The notes: generated by a model not told the origin, from the sequence alone. Shown: positions 5,369-12,662, counted from the stretch's first letter. The stretch: DNA of 12,779 nucleotides from CAYUWM01 sp964448395 (GCA_964448395.1 CAYUWM010000049.1:1-12779), one strand, 5' to 3'. Program-made: numbers and translations.

Positions 5369-6358
5369 TTATCTCGAAATCAGTAAGTCCCCAGGGCTTG
5401 CTTTGATGTGTGCCTCAAGCGCGTCTTCCATCCCGAGCGTGGCTGTATAATGCCTAACCATTTCAAGCGAACTGTGCCCCAACAGATACTGCAAATTGAA
5501 GGGATTCCTATCTTCTCGGAGAAATGCTAGGGCGAATGTATGACGCATACGGTGACATCCCCCGGGTTCATCAATCCCCGCCCTTTGTTTAACACGTGCA
5601 AAAGCCGACTGAACACCGCTTGACCGAAGAGGAACTCCCTCCTCAGTTAACCATAGTTCATGATAATTACTTGTAGGCCGATGTAATAGATACCGCCAGA
5701 GTGCTTTTTGTGCAACTTTGCCCATCCTGACTACCCGCTCTTTGGAACCTTTACCTAATACCCTGATCCAACCACGTTCAGTATCGATACTCTCAAGCCT
5801 TATTCCAGCTAATTCGCTTAGGCGTAGACCAGTGTCGAGAAAAAGTAGCAGGATGGCACGATTTCGACTGCCAAGAAAGCGTGCATTGTGTTGATAATCC
5901 CAATCGCAAACAGCCAGCATTCTATCTATTTGTGCTGGTGTATATGGATTGATAACTCTACACTTAGGCTTGATTATTTTTATTTTGACCAACGGGCTTT
6001 GTGGCAGGAAGTCTTCGTGCACCACCCAGTTAAAGAAAGCGGTTAATGCGCGATAGTAATGATGGATGGTCCTTGGAGATGCTTTGCGGGACGATGATTC
6101 AGACCCGTTGCCCTGTACACCCCACCGTTTTACCTCTGTGGCCACATAGCCGAGGAACTCCCGTATGTGCCACTCGGTGAGTAAGCGGCAATCATCAGGC
6201 CAATCATTTTCCTCAGCGTACCATAGGAAGCGGTTGAGCATACCTTGATAGAACTCGACCGTACTGCGGCTACTGCCTTCAGTTTGATGGGTGAGGAGAT
6301 ACCCTTTGACAAGTGATTTGAGGGATGTCCCTACGATGGTTATTGACTCTGCGCTCAT
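5369..6358 (-). CDS. Tyrosine integrase/recombinase adjacent to tRNA-Pro
   Basis: This is a full-length phage-type/XerC-D-like integrase of 329 aa. Residues 12-128 form the SAM-like core-binding domain (TVEFYQGMLNRFLWYAEEN, then HHYYRALTAFFNWVV). Residues 138-320 form the catalytic domain with R179 (TGLRLSEL), K203 (GKGSKER), H269/R272 (HRMRH), H295 (LGHSS) and the nucleophile Y304 (RHYT). All catalytic residues are present, so it is probably active. It should recombine the element attachment site with the 3' end of tRNA-Pro(TGG), which lies about 108 bases upstream on the same strand. The ATG at 6358 is used; there is no strong ribosome binding site. Promoter-like boxes at 6416-6445 lie between the gene and the tRNA. 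A hairpin (GGGAAG 6380-6385, CTTCCC 6398-6403) sits in the leader. It converges with the plus-strand orphan gene. Confidence 0.93.
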   Translation of the reverse strand: MSAESITIVGTSLKSLVKGYLLTHQTEGSSRSTVEFYQGMLNRFLWYAEENDWPDDCRLLTEWHIREFLGYVATEVKRWGVQGNGSESSSRKASPRTIHHYYRALTAFFNWVVHEDFLPQSPLVKIKIIKPKCRVINPYTPAQIDRMLAVCDWDYQHNARFLGSRNRAILLLFLDTGLRLSELAGIRLESIDTERGWIRVLGKGSKERVVRMGKVAQKALWRYLLHRPTSNYHELWLTEEGVPLRSSGVQSAFARVKQRAGIDEPGGCHRMRHTFALAFLREDRNPFNLQYLLGHSSLEMVRHYTATLGMEDALEAHIKASPGDLLISR

Positions 6359-6379
6359 TGATCATTGCGAACCCGCCCC

Positions 6380-6403
6380 GGGAAGACTAAGAGGTCGCTT
6401 CCC
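6380..6403 (-). repeat. Hairpin in the integrase leader
   Basis: GGGAAG (6380-6385) and CTTCCC (6398-6403) are perfectly complementary with a 12-base loop. It lies between the proposed integrase promoter and the start codon, with no T-tract after it. It may influence translation or bind a protein. Confidence 0.4.
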
Positions 6404-6415
6404 TATCTGTCTCAT

Positions 6416-6445
6416 ATTTTAGCTCCAGAGGAACCATGAGGTCAA
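6416..6445 (-). promoter_or_regulatory. Integrase promoter
   Basis: TTGACC (6440-6445) and TAAAAT (6416-6421) have 18 bases between them on the minus strand. Both boxes are one or two bases off consensus. Transcription would begin about 50 bases before the integrase ATG. It lies within 25 bases of the tRNA 3' end. Confidence 0.6.
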
Positions 6446-6447
6446 GT

Positions 6448-6459
6448 CGGAAATTTCCG
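6448..6459. repeat. 12-base palindrome next to the attachment end
   Basis: CGGAAATTTCCG is a perfect palindrome ending 6 bases from the encoded CCA of tRNA-Pro. Its place at the element boundary suggests a binding site for integrase or another dimeric protein, but it may be coincidence. Confidence 0.4.
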
Positions 6460-6465
6460 TAGCTA

Positions 6466-6541
6466 TGGTCGGGGTGGGCGGGATCGAACCGCCGACCTCT
6501 TGGTCCCAAACCAAGCGCGCTAACCTCTGCGCCACACCCCG
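6466..6541 (-). tRNA. tRNA-Pro (anticodon TGG), CCA encoded
   Basis: The cloverleaf is complete. The acceptor is CGGGGTG with CACCCCG, the D stem GCGC with GCGC, the anticodon stem CTTGG/CCAAG with loop TTTGGGA (anticodon TGG), and the T stem GGCGG/CCGCC with loop TTCGATC. Discriminator A is followed by a genomic CCA (6466-6468). Its 3' end is the probable integration site of the element. No terminator is visible directly downstream; the integrase region follows. Confidence 0.95.
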
Positions 6542-6549
6542 CACGGGGA

Positions 6550-6578
6550 AATATAGCAAACGGGTGGGGAAAGGTCAA
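6550..6578 (-). promoter_or_regulatory. tRNA-Pro promoter
   Basis: TTGACC (6573-6578) and TATATT (6550-6555) have the ideal 17-base spacing and lie 8 bases before the tRNA 5' end. The -35 box begins 10 bases after the porB stop codon. Confidence 0.72.
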
Positions 6579-6587
6579 GGAAGGTCG

Positions 6588-7523
6588 CTATGTGGAGGAG
6601 CAGCGCTCCCGGTCGAGGAGCTGCTTCCAGTGCCGGTCGACCATCTCCTGGAACTGGTCCACGATGTGTTTGTTCTCCGGCTTGAGCAGGTGCTGGAACC
6701 TGCCCTGGGATTTGAGCCACTCGGTGACCGGTTTTTTAGGGTTGGGGTGGTAGTTGATGTGCCACTTCCCGTCGACCACCTCATAGAGGGACCAGACGCA
6801 GGTGTCGACGGCCAGCCTGGAGATAGCGATGGTATCGCCCGACGGATAGCGCCAGCCGCGCTGGCAGGGGACGAGCACGTTGATGAATGAGGGGCCGTCG
6901 GCGGCGATGGCCCTCTGCGCCTTGTACATGAGGTCGCGCCAGGCATGAGGGGCCGCCTGGGCGACGAAGGGTATATTGTGGGCGGCGAAGATAGCGGTGG
7001 CGTCCTTGCGTATCTCTTTTTTCCCTGGCTGTACATCACCCACAGGGGATGTAGTGGTCCACGCGCCGAGGGGGGTGGCGCTGGAGCGCTGGATGCCGGT
7101 GTTCATGTAAGCCTCATTGTTGAGGCAGACATAGAGGAACTTGTGACCCCGCTCCATGGCGCCGCTGATGAACTGCAGGCCGATGTCATAGGTGGCACCG
7201 TCGCCGGCGAAGACGACGAACTTGATCCCCTTGTCCTCCATCTTTCCCTGCTTGACCAGCGAGCGGTACATGGTTTCCACCCCTGATATGGTAGAGGAAG
7301 CATTCTCGAAGGCACTGTGGATCCAGGGTACCCGCCAGGAGGTATAGGGGTATGGCGAGGTGGCTACCTCAAGGCACCCGGTGGAGGAAGCGACGATTAC
7401 CGGCTCACCCACGGCGTGAAGGATCTGGCGCACCACTATGGTCTCGGCGCAGCCGGCGCACAGACGGTGGCCCGGGGCCAGCGAGTCCGCCTTGGTGGAT
7501 ATCTGCTCTAAAGTTAATGACAT
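6588..7523 (-). CDS. porB: Pyruvate/2-oxoacid:ferredoxin oxidoreductase, beta subunit
   Basis: This is the thiamine-pyrophosphate subunit of 2-oxoacid:ferredoxin oxidoreductase, 311 aa, the usual size for four-subunit enzymes. The TPP/Mg-binding motif runs from GDGATYDIG (108-116) to NNEAYMNTG (135-143). Four conserved cysteines, C22 and C25 (LCAGC), C50 (STGC) and C220 (VPCQRGW), would bind the proximal 4Fe-4S cluster. With the other subunits it interconverts pyruvate, CoA and oxidised ferredoxin with acetyl-CoA, CO2 and reduced ferredoxin in the cytoplasm. Pyruvate is the most likely substrate by similarity; another 2-oxoacid cannot be excluded. Its ATG overlaps the porA stop by one base (TAATG), so it is translationally coupled and last in the porCDAB unit. 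No terminator is visible after it; the tRNA-Pro promoter follows at once. Confidence 0.94.
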   Translation of the reverse strand: MSLTLEQISTKADSLAPGHRLCAGCAETIVVRQILHAVGEPVIVASSTGCLEVATSPYPYTSWRVPWIHSAFENASSTISGVETMYRSLVKQGKMEDKGIKFVVFAGDGATYDIGLQFISGAMERGHKFLYVCLNNEAYMNTGIQRSSATPLGAWTTTSPVGDVQPGKKEIRKDATAIFAAHNIPFVAQAAPHAWRDLMYKAQRAIAADGPSFINVLVPCQRGWRYPSGDTIAISRLAVDTCVWSLYEVVDGKWHINYHPNPKKPVTEWLKSQGRFQHLLKPENKHIVDQFQEMVDRHWKQLLDRERCSST

Positions 7524-8731
7524 TATTGTGCCGACTCTCTGACTCCGAAGAAGCGCAGCGGCGGGCCGGTGACTCCTTCTTTGTCGATTCGCATAAGCTC
7601 TTCATACATCTCGATTATCTGGGCGGGCACTGTGTCCCGGCCGCCCATTCCATAGACAAAATCGATAACCTTGGGCGCATAGCCATGGGTAAACAGGGCG
7701 GAGACGATCTCCATGCACAGCGGGTTGACCTGGGCCCCGAAAGAGATAGAGCGGTCGAGCACCGCTATCGCCTTCCTGTTACCCAGCGCCTTGGCGACCG
7801 CATCTGCGGGGAACGGGCGGAAGCAGCGGATCTTGAGCACGCCCGCCTTGACCCCGCGCTCGCGGAGCTCATCTACGGCGGTCTTGGCGGTGCCTACAGT
7901 GGAGCCGAGCATCACCGCGACATAATCGGCGTCGTCCATCTTATACTCTTCTATCAATTCATGCGGCCGCCCGCTGAGCTCTCCGTACTCTTTAGAAACC
8001 TGAGCGACAACATCCAGCGCATTCACCATCGCCTCCGCCTGCTGGCGCTTGTGCTCGAAGAAGTAATCCTGTAGATCGAAGGGGCCGTAGCTGACCGGAT
8101 GCTCCACATCGAGGAGGGAGTAAGCCGGCTTGTATGTGCCGATGAAATCGCGCACCGCTTCGTCGGGCAGCAGCTCCAGCCGCTCGACGCTATGCCCCAG
8201 GATGAAGCCGTCGAGAGCATGTATCGTGGGCAGCAGGACGTCGGGATGCTCGGCGATACGCACACACTGGATGGCGTTGTCATAAGCCTCCTGCACGTCC
8301 TCGTCGTAGAGCTGGATCCATCCGGCGTCCCGCATCCCCATGGAGTCGGAGTGGTCGCAGTGGATATTCAGCGGTGCCGACAGCGAGCGGTTGACCACGT
8401 GCATCACGATGGGCAGGCGTGACCCGGAAGCGACCCACAGCACCTCCCACATGAGGGCTATCCCCGCTCCCGAGCTCGCCGTCTGGACGCGCCCGCCGGC
8501 GGCGGCGGCACCGATGCAGGCGCTCATCGAGGCATGCTCACTCTCAACCGGGATGAATTCGGTGTCCACCTTCCCGCTGGCCACGAAGTCGCTGAAGCGC
8601 ATCACAATCTCGGTCTGGGGGGTGATGGGGTAGGCGGCAACCACATCCGGGTTCATCTGGCGCATGGCTTCGGCCACCGCCCGGTCTCCCTCGAGCGCAA
8701 CCGGGGTGCCTTTCACCTTCTGCAGCGTCAT
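7523..8731 (-). CDS. porA: Pyruvate/2-oxoacid:ferredoxin oxidoreductase, alpha subunit
   Basis: The alpha subunit is 402 aa. The family signature YPITPQTE is at residues 34-41, in the N-terminal pyrimidine-binding domain that completes the TPP site with the beta subunit. ESEHAS (63-68) and the substrate-side loop near 104-125 are also typical. The C-terminal half (about 250-380) is the transketolase C-terminal-like domain, with MLGSTVGTAK and LKIRCFRPFP. It pairs with PorB to form the catalytic core. The ATG overlaps the porD stop in ATGA, and a good ribosome binding site (GAAGG, seven bases upstream) lies inside the end of porD. Its length and gene order fit the four-subunit bacterial/archaeal type rather than the single large fused enzyme. 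Confidence 0.95.
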   Translation of the reverse strand: MTLQKVKGTPVALEGDRAVAEAMRQMNPDVVAAYPITPQTEIVMRFSDFVASGKVDTEFIPVESEHASMSACIGAAAAGGRVQTASSGAGIALMWEVLWVASGSRLPIVMHVVNRSLSAPLNIHCDHSDSMGMRDAGWIQLYDEDVQEAYDNAIQCVRIAEHPDVLLPTIHALDGFILGHSVERLELLPDEAVRDFIGTYKPAYSLLDVEHPVSYGPFDLQDYFFEHKRQQAEAMVNALDVVAQVSKEYGELSGRPHELIEEYKMDDADYVAVMLGSTVGTAKTAVDELRERGVKAGVLKIRCFRPFPADAVAKALGNRKAIAVLDRSISFGAQVNPLCMEIVSALFTHGYAPKVIDFVYGMGGRDTVPAQIIEMYEELMRIDKEGVTGPPLRFFGVRESAQ

Positions 8732-9078
8732 GACTTTACCTTCTCTTCAGCTTTAGCCTTGGTTTCCTCTATCATCTCGATAGCCCCATGCGGGCATTCC
8801 GCGGCACAGATGCCGCATCCCTTGCAGTGGTTCAGGTCGATGCCCGCCACTTTGCCGTCGTGCAATTTTATGGACCCGTCGGGGCAGTAGGCCCAGCAGA
8901 CCTTGCAATCTACGCACTTCTCCCAGTCCCATATCGGCCGGTAGGAGCGCCAGCCGCCGGTCTCATATTCAACGGAGTTTCCCACGTCGGTGATAACGCC
9001 CCCGATAGGGATATCCTTCCATCCTTTGAGGTGCGGAAGGCTCGAGATGGAGATTACACCGACAGTGTCATGCGTCAT
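8728..9078 (-). CDS. porD: Pyruvate/2-oxoacid:ferredoxin oxidoreductase, delta (ferredoxin) subunit
   Basis: This is a 116-aa two-cluster ferredoxin subunit. Two CxxCxxCxxxCP motifs are seen, C55/C58/C61/C65 and C85/C88/C91/C95, each binding a 4Fe-4S cluster that passes electrons from the catalytic core to external ferredoxin. Residues 1-50 form the N-terminal extension usual for PorD (GGVITDVGNS, GGWRSYRP). The C-terminus is a short Lys/Glu-rich tail. The start codon lies 2 bases after the porC stop, with ribosome binding site GAGGG. Its stop overlaps the porA start. Confidence 0.95.
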   Translation of the reverse strand: MTHDTVGVISISSLPHLKGWKDIPIGGVITDVGNSVEYETGGWRSYRPIWDWEKCVDCKVCWAYCPDGSIKLHDGKVAGIDLNHCKGCGICAAECPHGAIEMIEETKAKAEEKVKS

Positions 9079-9080
9079 CG

Positions 9081-9653
9081 CTATCCCTCTTTAACCTCAT
9101 CATAAGCTCGCTCGAAAGCCTCGATATTGGCATCGGCCATCTTCTTCCCTGCCTTGGACCCCATGCGCTTCCTGATCTCCTCGCGGACATGTTCCTTGCT
9201 GACGGCACCAATGGCCTTGATCAGTGCGCCGATTATGGGGGTGTTGGGGATGTTTCGGCCTATGGTGTCCATCGCGATGCGGGTGGCATCGACGGTAAAG
9301 ACCCTACCGCTGTTGAGCCCCAGCTTCTTCCTCAGCGCACCTGGAGAGATGGTAGTGTTAACAACCAGCACCCCGTTGTCCTTGATCCCCTCGGTAAAAT
9401 CGATAATGCCTATAAGCGTAGGGTCGAGCACCACCACGGCGTCGGGTGCGGTGATCTGGCAGTGCTGCCTGATGGGAGAGGTGCTGATCCGGGTATAGGC
9501 CCTGATGGGCGCCCCCATGCGCTCGGGACCGTAGTCGGGGAAGGCCTGGAAGTACTTTCCTTCCTCGAGGGCGGCTTCGGCCAGGATCTCGCTGGCGGTA
9601 ACCGCCCCTTGCCCCCCGCGGCCGTGCCAGCGTATCTCAGTCAGTTCTTTCAT
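9081..9653 (-). CDS. porC: Pyruvate/2-oxoacid:ferredoxin oxidoreductase, gamma subunit
   Basis: The gamma subunit is 190 aa from the ATG at 9653. The N-terminal EIRWHGRGGQGAVTASEIL is the family signature, and FPDYGPERMGAPIRAY follows as expected. The subunit helps bind CoA and holds the complex together. I chose 9653 because homologues begin a few residues before the HGRGGQG motif; an ATG at 9671 would add six residues, and its only ribosome binding site would lie inside the tRNA-Arg acceptor stem. It is the first gene of porCDAB and starts 26 bases after tRNA-Arg, with no promoter between, so the mRNA is probably released by tRNA processing. Confidence 0.93.
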   Translation of the reverse strand: MKELTEIRWHGRGGQGAVTASEILAEAALEEGKYFQAFPDYGPERMGAPIRAYTRISTSPIRQHCQITAPDAVVVLDPTLIGIIDFTEGIKDNGVLVVNTTISPGALRKKLGLNSGRVFTVDATRIAMDTIGRNIPNTPIIGALIKAIGAVSKEHVREEIRKRMGSKAGKKMADANIEAFERAYDEVKEG

Positions 9654-9679
9654 CGCGATCAATCGATCCATACGGCAAA

Positions 9680-9751
9680 CGCCCCTGGGGCGACTCGAAC
9701 GCCCGCCCCCAGCTCCGGAGGCTGGTGCTCTATCCTCTGAGCTACAGGGGC
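9680..9751 (-). tRNA. tRNA-Arg (anticodon CCG)
   Basis: The full cloverleaf is present. The acceptor is GCCCCTG with CAGGGGC, the anticodon stem CCAGC/GCTGG with loop CTCCGGA (anticodon CCG, reading CGG), and the T stem GGGCG/CGCCC with loop TTCGAGT. Discriminator G is at 9680 and CCA is not encoded. It lies between its promoter and porC, so it shares a transcript with the por genes. Confidence 0.95.
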
Positions 9752-9759
9752 CTGTTTAC

Positions 9760-9789
9760 ATCATAACGTATTTGAGGCGTTACTGACAA
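9760..9789 (-). promoter_or_regulatory. Promoter of tRNA-Arg and the por operon
   Basis: TTGTCA (9784-9789) and TATGAT (9760-9765), each one base off consensus, have an 18-base spacer. Transcription would start a few bases before the tRNA. It lies in the short gap after the antiporter stop codon. Confidence 0.7.
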
Positions 9790-9792
9790 GGT

Positions 9793-11079
9793 TCAGGCCT
9801 TGGCCGCCGACCTCCTGAAGAACGGCTTCAGCAGCGCCGGGGTGACGAGGGTGGTGAACAGGCTCACCGCCACCGCCGCGCCGAACAGCTGCCTTGCCAT
9901 TTGTGCGTCGCCCAGCGCCCCCGGTATCATCCCTGCCACGCCAGCGACGATCAAGCCCACCTCTCCGCGAGGTATCATCCCCACGCCCACGATCATCGCC
10001 TCGGTGTTGGAAAGCTTACCCACGAATCTGGCCGGCAGGTAGCACCCCACGACCTTACCCACCGCCGCCAGCACGATGAGGATAAACGCAACCAGCGCCG
10101 CCGAGGCCATGCCCGGCACGTCGACCTGCATCCCCAGGTAGCAGAAGAAGAACGGCGCCAGGAACAGCATGATGGGCCGCGTTTTCTCGATTATCTCCTC
10201 CTTCTCCCCGCAGGCGGCGAACATCAGGCCGGCCACGTATGCCCCCACCACGGGATGGAGGTCGGCCAGCGTCACCAGATAGGCTATGAGCAGGCCGAGG
10301 AGGATGGCCACGATGGGCATGGTGCCGGAGGCCTTGAACGGGTTCAGGATGAACCTGGATATCTGCCTGTGCAGCTTGACCCCGAGCATCAGCAGGACGA
10401 ACCATACCCCGAATCCGATCAGCGTTATTCGTGTTATATACAGGGCTGATACCGATACGCCGGGTTCCGCTATCTTGGCGATGACGGAGAGGATGACGAT
10501 ACCGATAATGTCATCGATGACGGCCGCCACCAGTATGGTGGTCCCCGCCTTAGTATTGAGCCGGCCCATGTCCATCAGTATGCGCACCGTTATCCCGATG
10601 CTGGTGGCCACCAGTACCGCCCCCATGAACAGCCACGCCGTCGTGGGACCTTCGGGGTAGAAGGCCATGGTGATGAGGTAACCGAAGGCGAAGGGCAATA
10701 TGACGCCGCCTATGGCCACCAGGGCCCCCGTTTTACCCTGCCTGAGGAAGGCCCTCACGTCGGTCTCCACGCCGGCGACGAACAGCAGCACTATTACCGC
10801 TATCTCCGAGATCAACTCCATCACTCTGAATTCGCCCTCGCCGTGGAGGTTCCACTGGGTCAAATGTTCAAAGTCGATACTGGCGAAGTTGAGCAGTATG
10901 GGGTCGTGGCTAAAGATGAGCCCGCCCAGGGCGAACGGGGAGATGATGATGCCGGCCACCAGCTCACCGAGGACCGCCGGCTGCTTGAGGTAACGTTCCG
11001 CGAAGAACCCGCCGAGCCTGGCGGCGATGAGGATCAGAGCGAAACTGAGTATGAATTTAGCGTATAAATCTATTTCCAC
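9793..11079 (-). CDS. Na+/H+ antiporter, CPA2 (KefB/NapA-like) family
   Basis: This is an integral membrane cation/proton exchanger of 428 aa with about 12-13 hydrophobic helices. Family features are KQPAVLGELVAGIIISP (32-48), LLFVAGVETDVRAF (98-111), the paired ion-binding aspartates D189-D190 in AAVIDDIIG, and MIPRGEVGLIVAGVAG near the C-terminus. The double Asp suggests the electrogenic Na+/H+ type. There is no C-terminal TrkA-N domain, unlike KefB/KefC, so a K+ efflux role with nucleotide gating is less likely. The start is GTG, overlapping the CBS gene stop by one base (TAGTG), with GGA as ribosome binding site; the two genes are coupled. It probably serves sodium and pH homeostasis, and control by the CBS protein is inference from the coupling. 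Confidence 0.9.
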   Translation of the reverse strand: MEIDLYAKFILSFALILIAARLGGFFAERYLKQPAVLGELVAGIIISPFALGGLIFSHDPILLNFASIDFEHLTQWNLHGEGEFRVMELISEIAVIVLLFVAGVETDVRAFLRQGKTGALVAIGGVILPFAFGYLITMAFYPEGPTTAWLFMGAVLVATSIGITVRILMDMGRLNTKAGTTILVAAVIDDIIGIVILSVIAKIAEPGVSVSALYITRITLIGFGVWFVLLMLGVKLHRQISRFILNPFKASGTMPIVAILLGLLIAYLVTLADLHPVVGAYVAGLMFAACGEKEEIIEKTRPIMLFLAPFFFCYLGMQVDVPGMASAALVAFILIVLAAVGKVVGCYLPARFVGKLSNTEAMIVGVGMIPRGEVGLIVAGVAGMIPGALGDAQMARQLFGAAVAVSLFTTLVTPALLKPFFRRSAAKA

Positions 11080-11534
11080 TAGCTATTTCCGATTTCGTGC
11101 CTGCAGTGCCAGATCGAATGGGAGATAATGCCGAAGTAATTTATCTCTCCGATGAGCTTTCCATCTTTGTCCACCACCGGAACCTCGTAAAAGTCGTTGT
11201 AGAGCATAGCGTCTATCGCCTTCTGGACATCGTCATCCGCCTTGACGCTGACCGGGGCGCTCATGATATCCTTGGCGTACTGTGACGTCAGCAGGTGCAG
11301 CGCCTCGCGGCCGGAGAAGAAGGGGTGCTTGGCGCCCCCGTATTCACACACCTCCGCCGATTTCAACAGCTCTTTGGGGGTGATGATGCCAACGAGCTTG
11401 TCCTTGCTGTCCACCACGCAGACGAGCAGGGTCTCGCAATCCTCGGCCACCTTGTTCGCCGCCTCAAATATCTCATCATCCTCATGTACCTTCACGAATT
11501 TATCGATCATCAGTTCCTTGACCAGTTTCGTCAT
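11079..11534 (-). CDS. Double-CBS-domain protein, likely antiporter regulator
   Basis: The soluble protein of 151 aa consists of two CBS domains. CBS1 is at about 3-60 (VKELMIDKFVKVHEDDEIFEAA to DKLVGIITPKELL) and CBS2 at about 86-142 (AKDIMSAPVSVKADDDVQKAIDAM to GKLIGEINYFGII). CBS pairs bind adenine nucleotides and act as energy or ionic sensors. I start at the ATG at 11534, because GGAGGGG stands six bases before it; an upstream ATG at 11558 has only a weak site. The gene overlaps the antiporter start, so both are made together and the CBS protein may gate or regulate the transporter. A weak promoter candidate lies upstream. Confidence 0.88.
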   Translation of the reverse strand: MTKLVKELMIDKFVKVHEDDEIFEAANKVAEDCETLLVCVVDSKDKLVGIITPKELLKSAEVCEYGGAKHPFFSGREALHLLTSQYAKDIMSAPVSVKADDDVQKAIDAMLYNDFYEVPVVDKDGKLIGEINYFGIISHSIWHCRHEIGNS

Positions 11535-11579
11535 TTTGCCCCTCCGCTTCGATGGCATCAGCCCCGAATTCCGCTTATT

Positions 11580-11608
11580 AAAATACTACAAATGAGATGC
11601 TAATACAA
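11580..11608 (-). promoter_or_regulatory. Possible promoter of the CBS-antiporter genes
   Basis: TTGTAT (11603-11608) and TATTTT (11580-11585) have a 17-base spacing in an AT-rich gap directly after the exchanger stop codon. Both boxes are only partial matches. Confidence 0.35.
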
Positions 11609-11616
11609 TATTCCGC

Positions 11617-12627
11617 TCAGTCCCAGGGGGCGGCGAAAATGACATACGCCCCTCCCATGTAGAGCGCCGCTAACAGGATGGAATACCAGCTAAACCAGCG
11701 AAAGGTTTTCCCTTTCGATCGCGCTAATAGCCCCAGTATGACGACCAGCGTCATCAATGCCACCACACCTGCGGTGAAGATATTGCTCTTGGAAACCAGC
11801 GAGAATATCGGCCCTTCGCTGGAGAACAGGTCGTAGAAGAAGACGCCGATGCCGATGTTAAACATATTGCTGCCGAGTATGTCGGCGACGGCCATATCCG
11901 GCGACCCCAGCCGCAGGGCGGCGAGCGCGACCACCAGCTCCGGCAGCGATGTGGTGATAGCCAGCAGCAGGGTGCCGACGAAGCTTGCCCCCCAGCCGTA
12001 AGTAGTAGAGATATCGTCGCCGATGATAGCCAGCCAGGTTCCCGTCCCGATTATCGCCAGCGCTGTTATAGCGAAACCGATGTAGGCTTTTCTGGCGGTC
12101 TTCCCTTCGTACCGGGGGGGCTTGAGCAGCGGTTCCTGCCGTTCACGCTTGAATATAAACCTGGAACCGGCGATATAGATAATAACCAGGATGAATCCGT
12201 AGACCCCCAGACGGCCGACGGCGCCGGGCCAGATATCGTTGCTGAGATAGATGATTACGCCGGCGAACGCTATCAGCACCAGGCCCAGCAGCGCCGATAG
12301 GATATGCTCGCTACGAGCGATGGCGGCGGTCAGCAGAGGCCCCTGCTTGCAGACGATATCCAGAATGGCCAGCAGGAACAGATTCAGCATGTTGCTGCCG
12401 AATATGGTCCCCAGTGCCAGGTCGGCACCTTTATTGCCGCCGACCATGGCCACCGCGCTGATGCCGGTGATTATCTCGGGGAGGGATGTGATGATGGCCA
12501 GCAGCAGCAGGCCGACCCAGACGCCGCCGAGACCGGTCTTCTCGGCGATGATATCGCCGTATTGGGACAGCTTCGTTCCGAAGAACAGAATGAGGACGAC
12601 GCAGATGGCGAAATACAGCCAGACCAA
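11617..12627 (-). CDS. Ca2+/Na+ (cation) exchanger, CaCA family YrbG-like
   Basis: The membrane protein has 336 aa and about 10-11 helices, the usual size for bacterial CaCA exchangers. The two alpha-repeats are plain. The first runs from GLLLLAIITSLPEI (39-52, E51) to GTIFGSNMLN (73-82). The second runs from GTLLLAITTSLPEL (218-231, E230) to ADILGSNMFNIG (248-259). The glutamates and GSN motifs form the ion site. The two halves are joined by a basic cytoplasmic loop (158-181, KRERQEP to RYEGKTARK). It exchanges Ca2+ or another divalent cation for Na+ or H+; the exact ions cannot be told from sequence. The start is TTG at 12627, immediately before the first helix. Ribosome-binding signals are weak (AAGG very close; AGGA further up). 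Its own promoter lies upstream. Confidence 0.9.
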   Translation of the reverse strand: MVWLYFAICVVLILFFGTKLSQYGDIIAEKTGLGGVWVGLLLLAIITSLPEIITGISAVAMVGGNKGADLALGTIFGSNMLNLFLLAILDIVCKQGPLLTAAIARSEHILSALLGLVLIAFAGVIIYLSNDIWPGAVGRLGVYGFILVIIYIAGSRFIFKRERQEPLLKPPRYEGKTARKAYIGFAITALAIIGTGTWLAIIGDDISTTYGWGASFVGTLLLAITTSLPELVVALAALRLGSPDMAVADILGSNMFNIGIGVFFYDLFSSEGPIFSLVSKSNIFTAGVVALMTLVVILGLLARSKGKTFRWFSWYSILLAALYMGGAYVIFAAPWD

Positions 12628-12662
12628 AAACCTTGTTTCCTTTAAGCGGTATCCAGCGAGCG

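Larger units (their letters stand above)
1..6465. mobile_element. Integrated element, right end at tRNA-Pro; left end outside window
   Basis: All genes from base 1 to the 3' end of tRNA-Pro are of accessory type: two tyrosine recombinases, a KGG-motif small protein, a sigma-like protein, a beta-clamp homologue, zinc-ribbon and winged-helix proteins and an orphan. Beyond the tRNA the genes are core metabolism and transport. The integrase gene starts about 108 bases downstream of the tRNA 3' end, the classic layout of an element integrated in the 3' part of a tRNA gene. I found no second copy of the tRNA-Pro 3' segment in bases 1-6400, so the other attachment site should lie to the left of the window. 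It is possible that more than one element is nested here, since two different recombinases are present and base composition changes around 4450-5340. Confidence 0.62.

Noticed and set aside
5337..5381. Small hairpins between the convergent orphan and integrase genes (TCTTGT/ACAAGA and TGATTT/AAATCA)
   Set aside because: Only 6-bp AT-rich stems without proper T-tracts; too weak to call terminators.
4204..6379. 12-base inverted repeat GGGGCGGGTTCG (4204-4215) / its complement (6368-6379) flanking the KGG-orphan-integrase segment
   Set aside because: It looks like terminal inverted repeats of a 2.2-kb unit. However, several 12-base matches are expected by chance in a window this size, one copy lies in coding sequence, and similarity does not extend beyond 12 bases.
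7352..8074. Plus-strand frame of 240 codons opposite porA/porB
   Set aside because: It is antisense to two highly conserved genes, an effect of GC-rich codon bias, with no family features.
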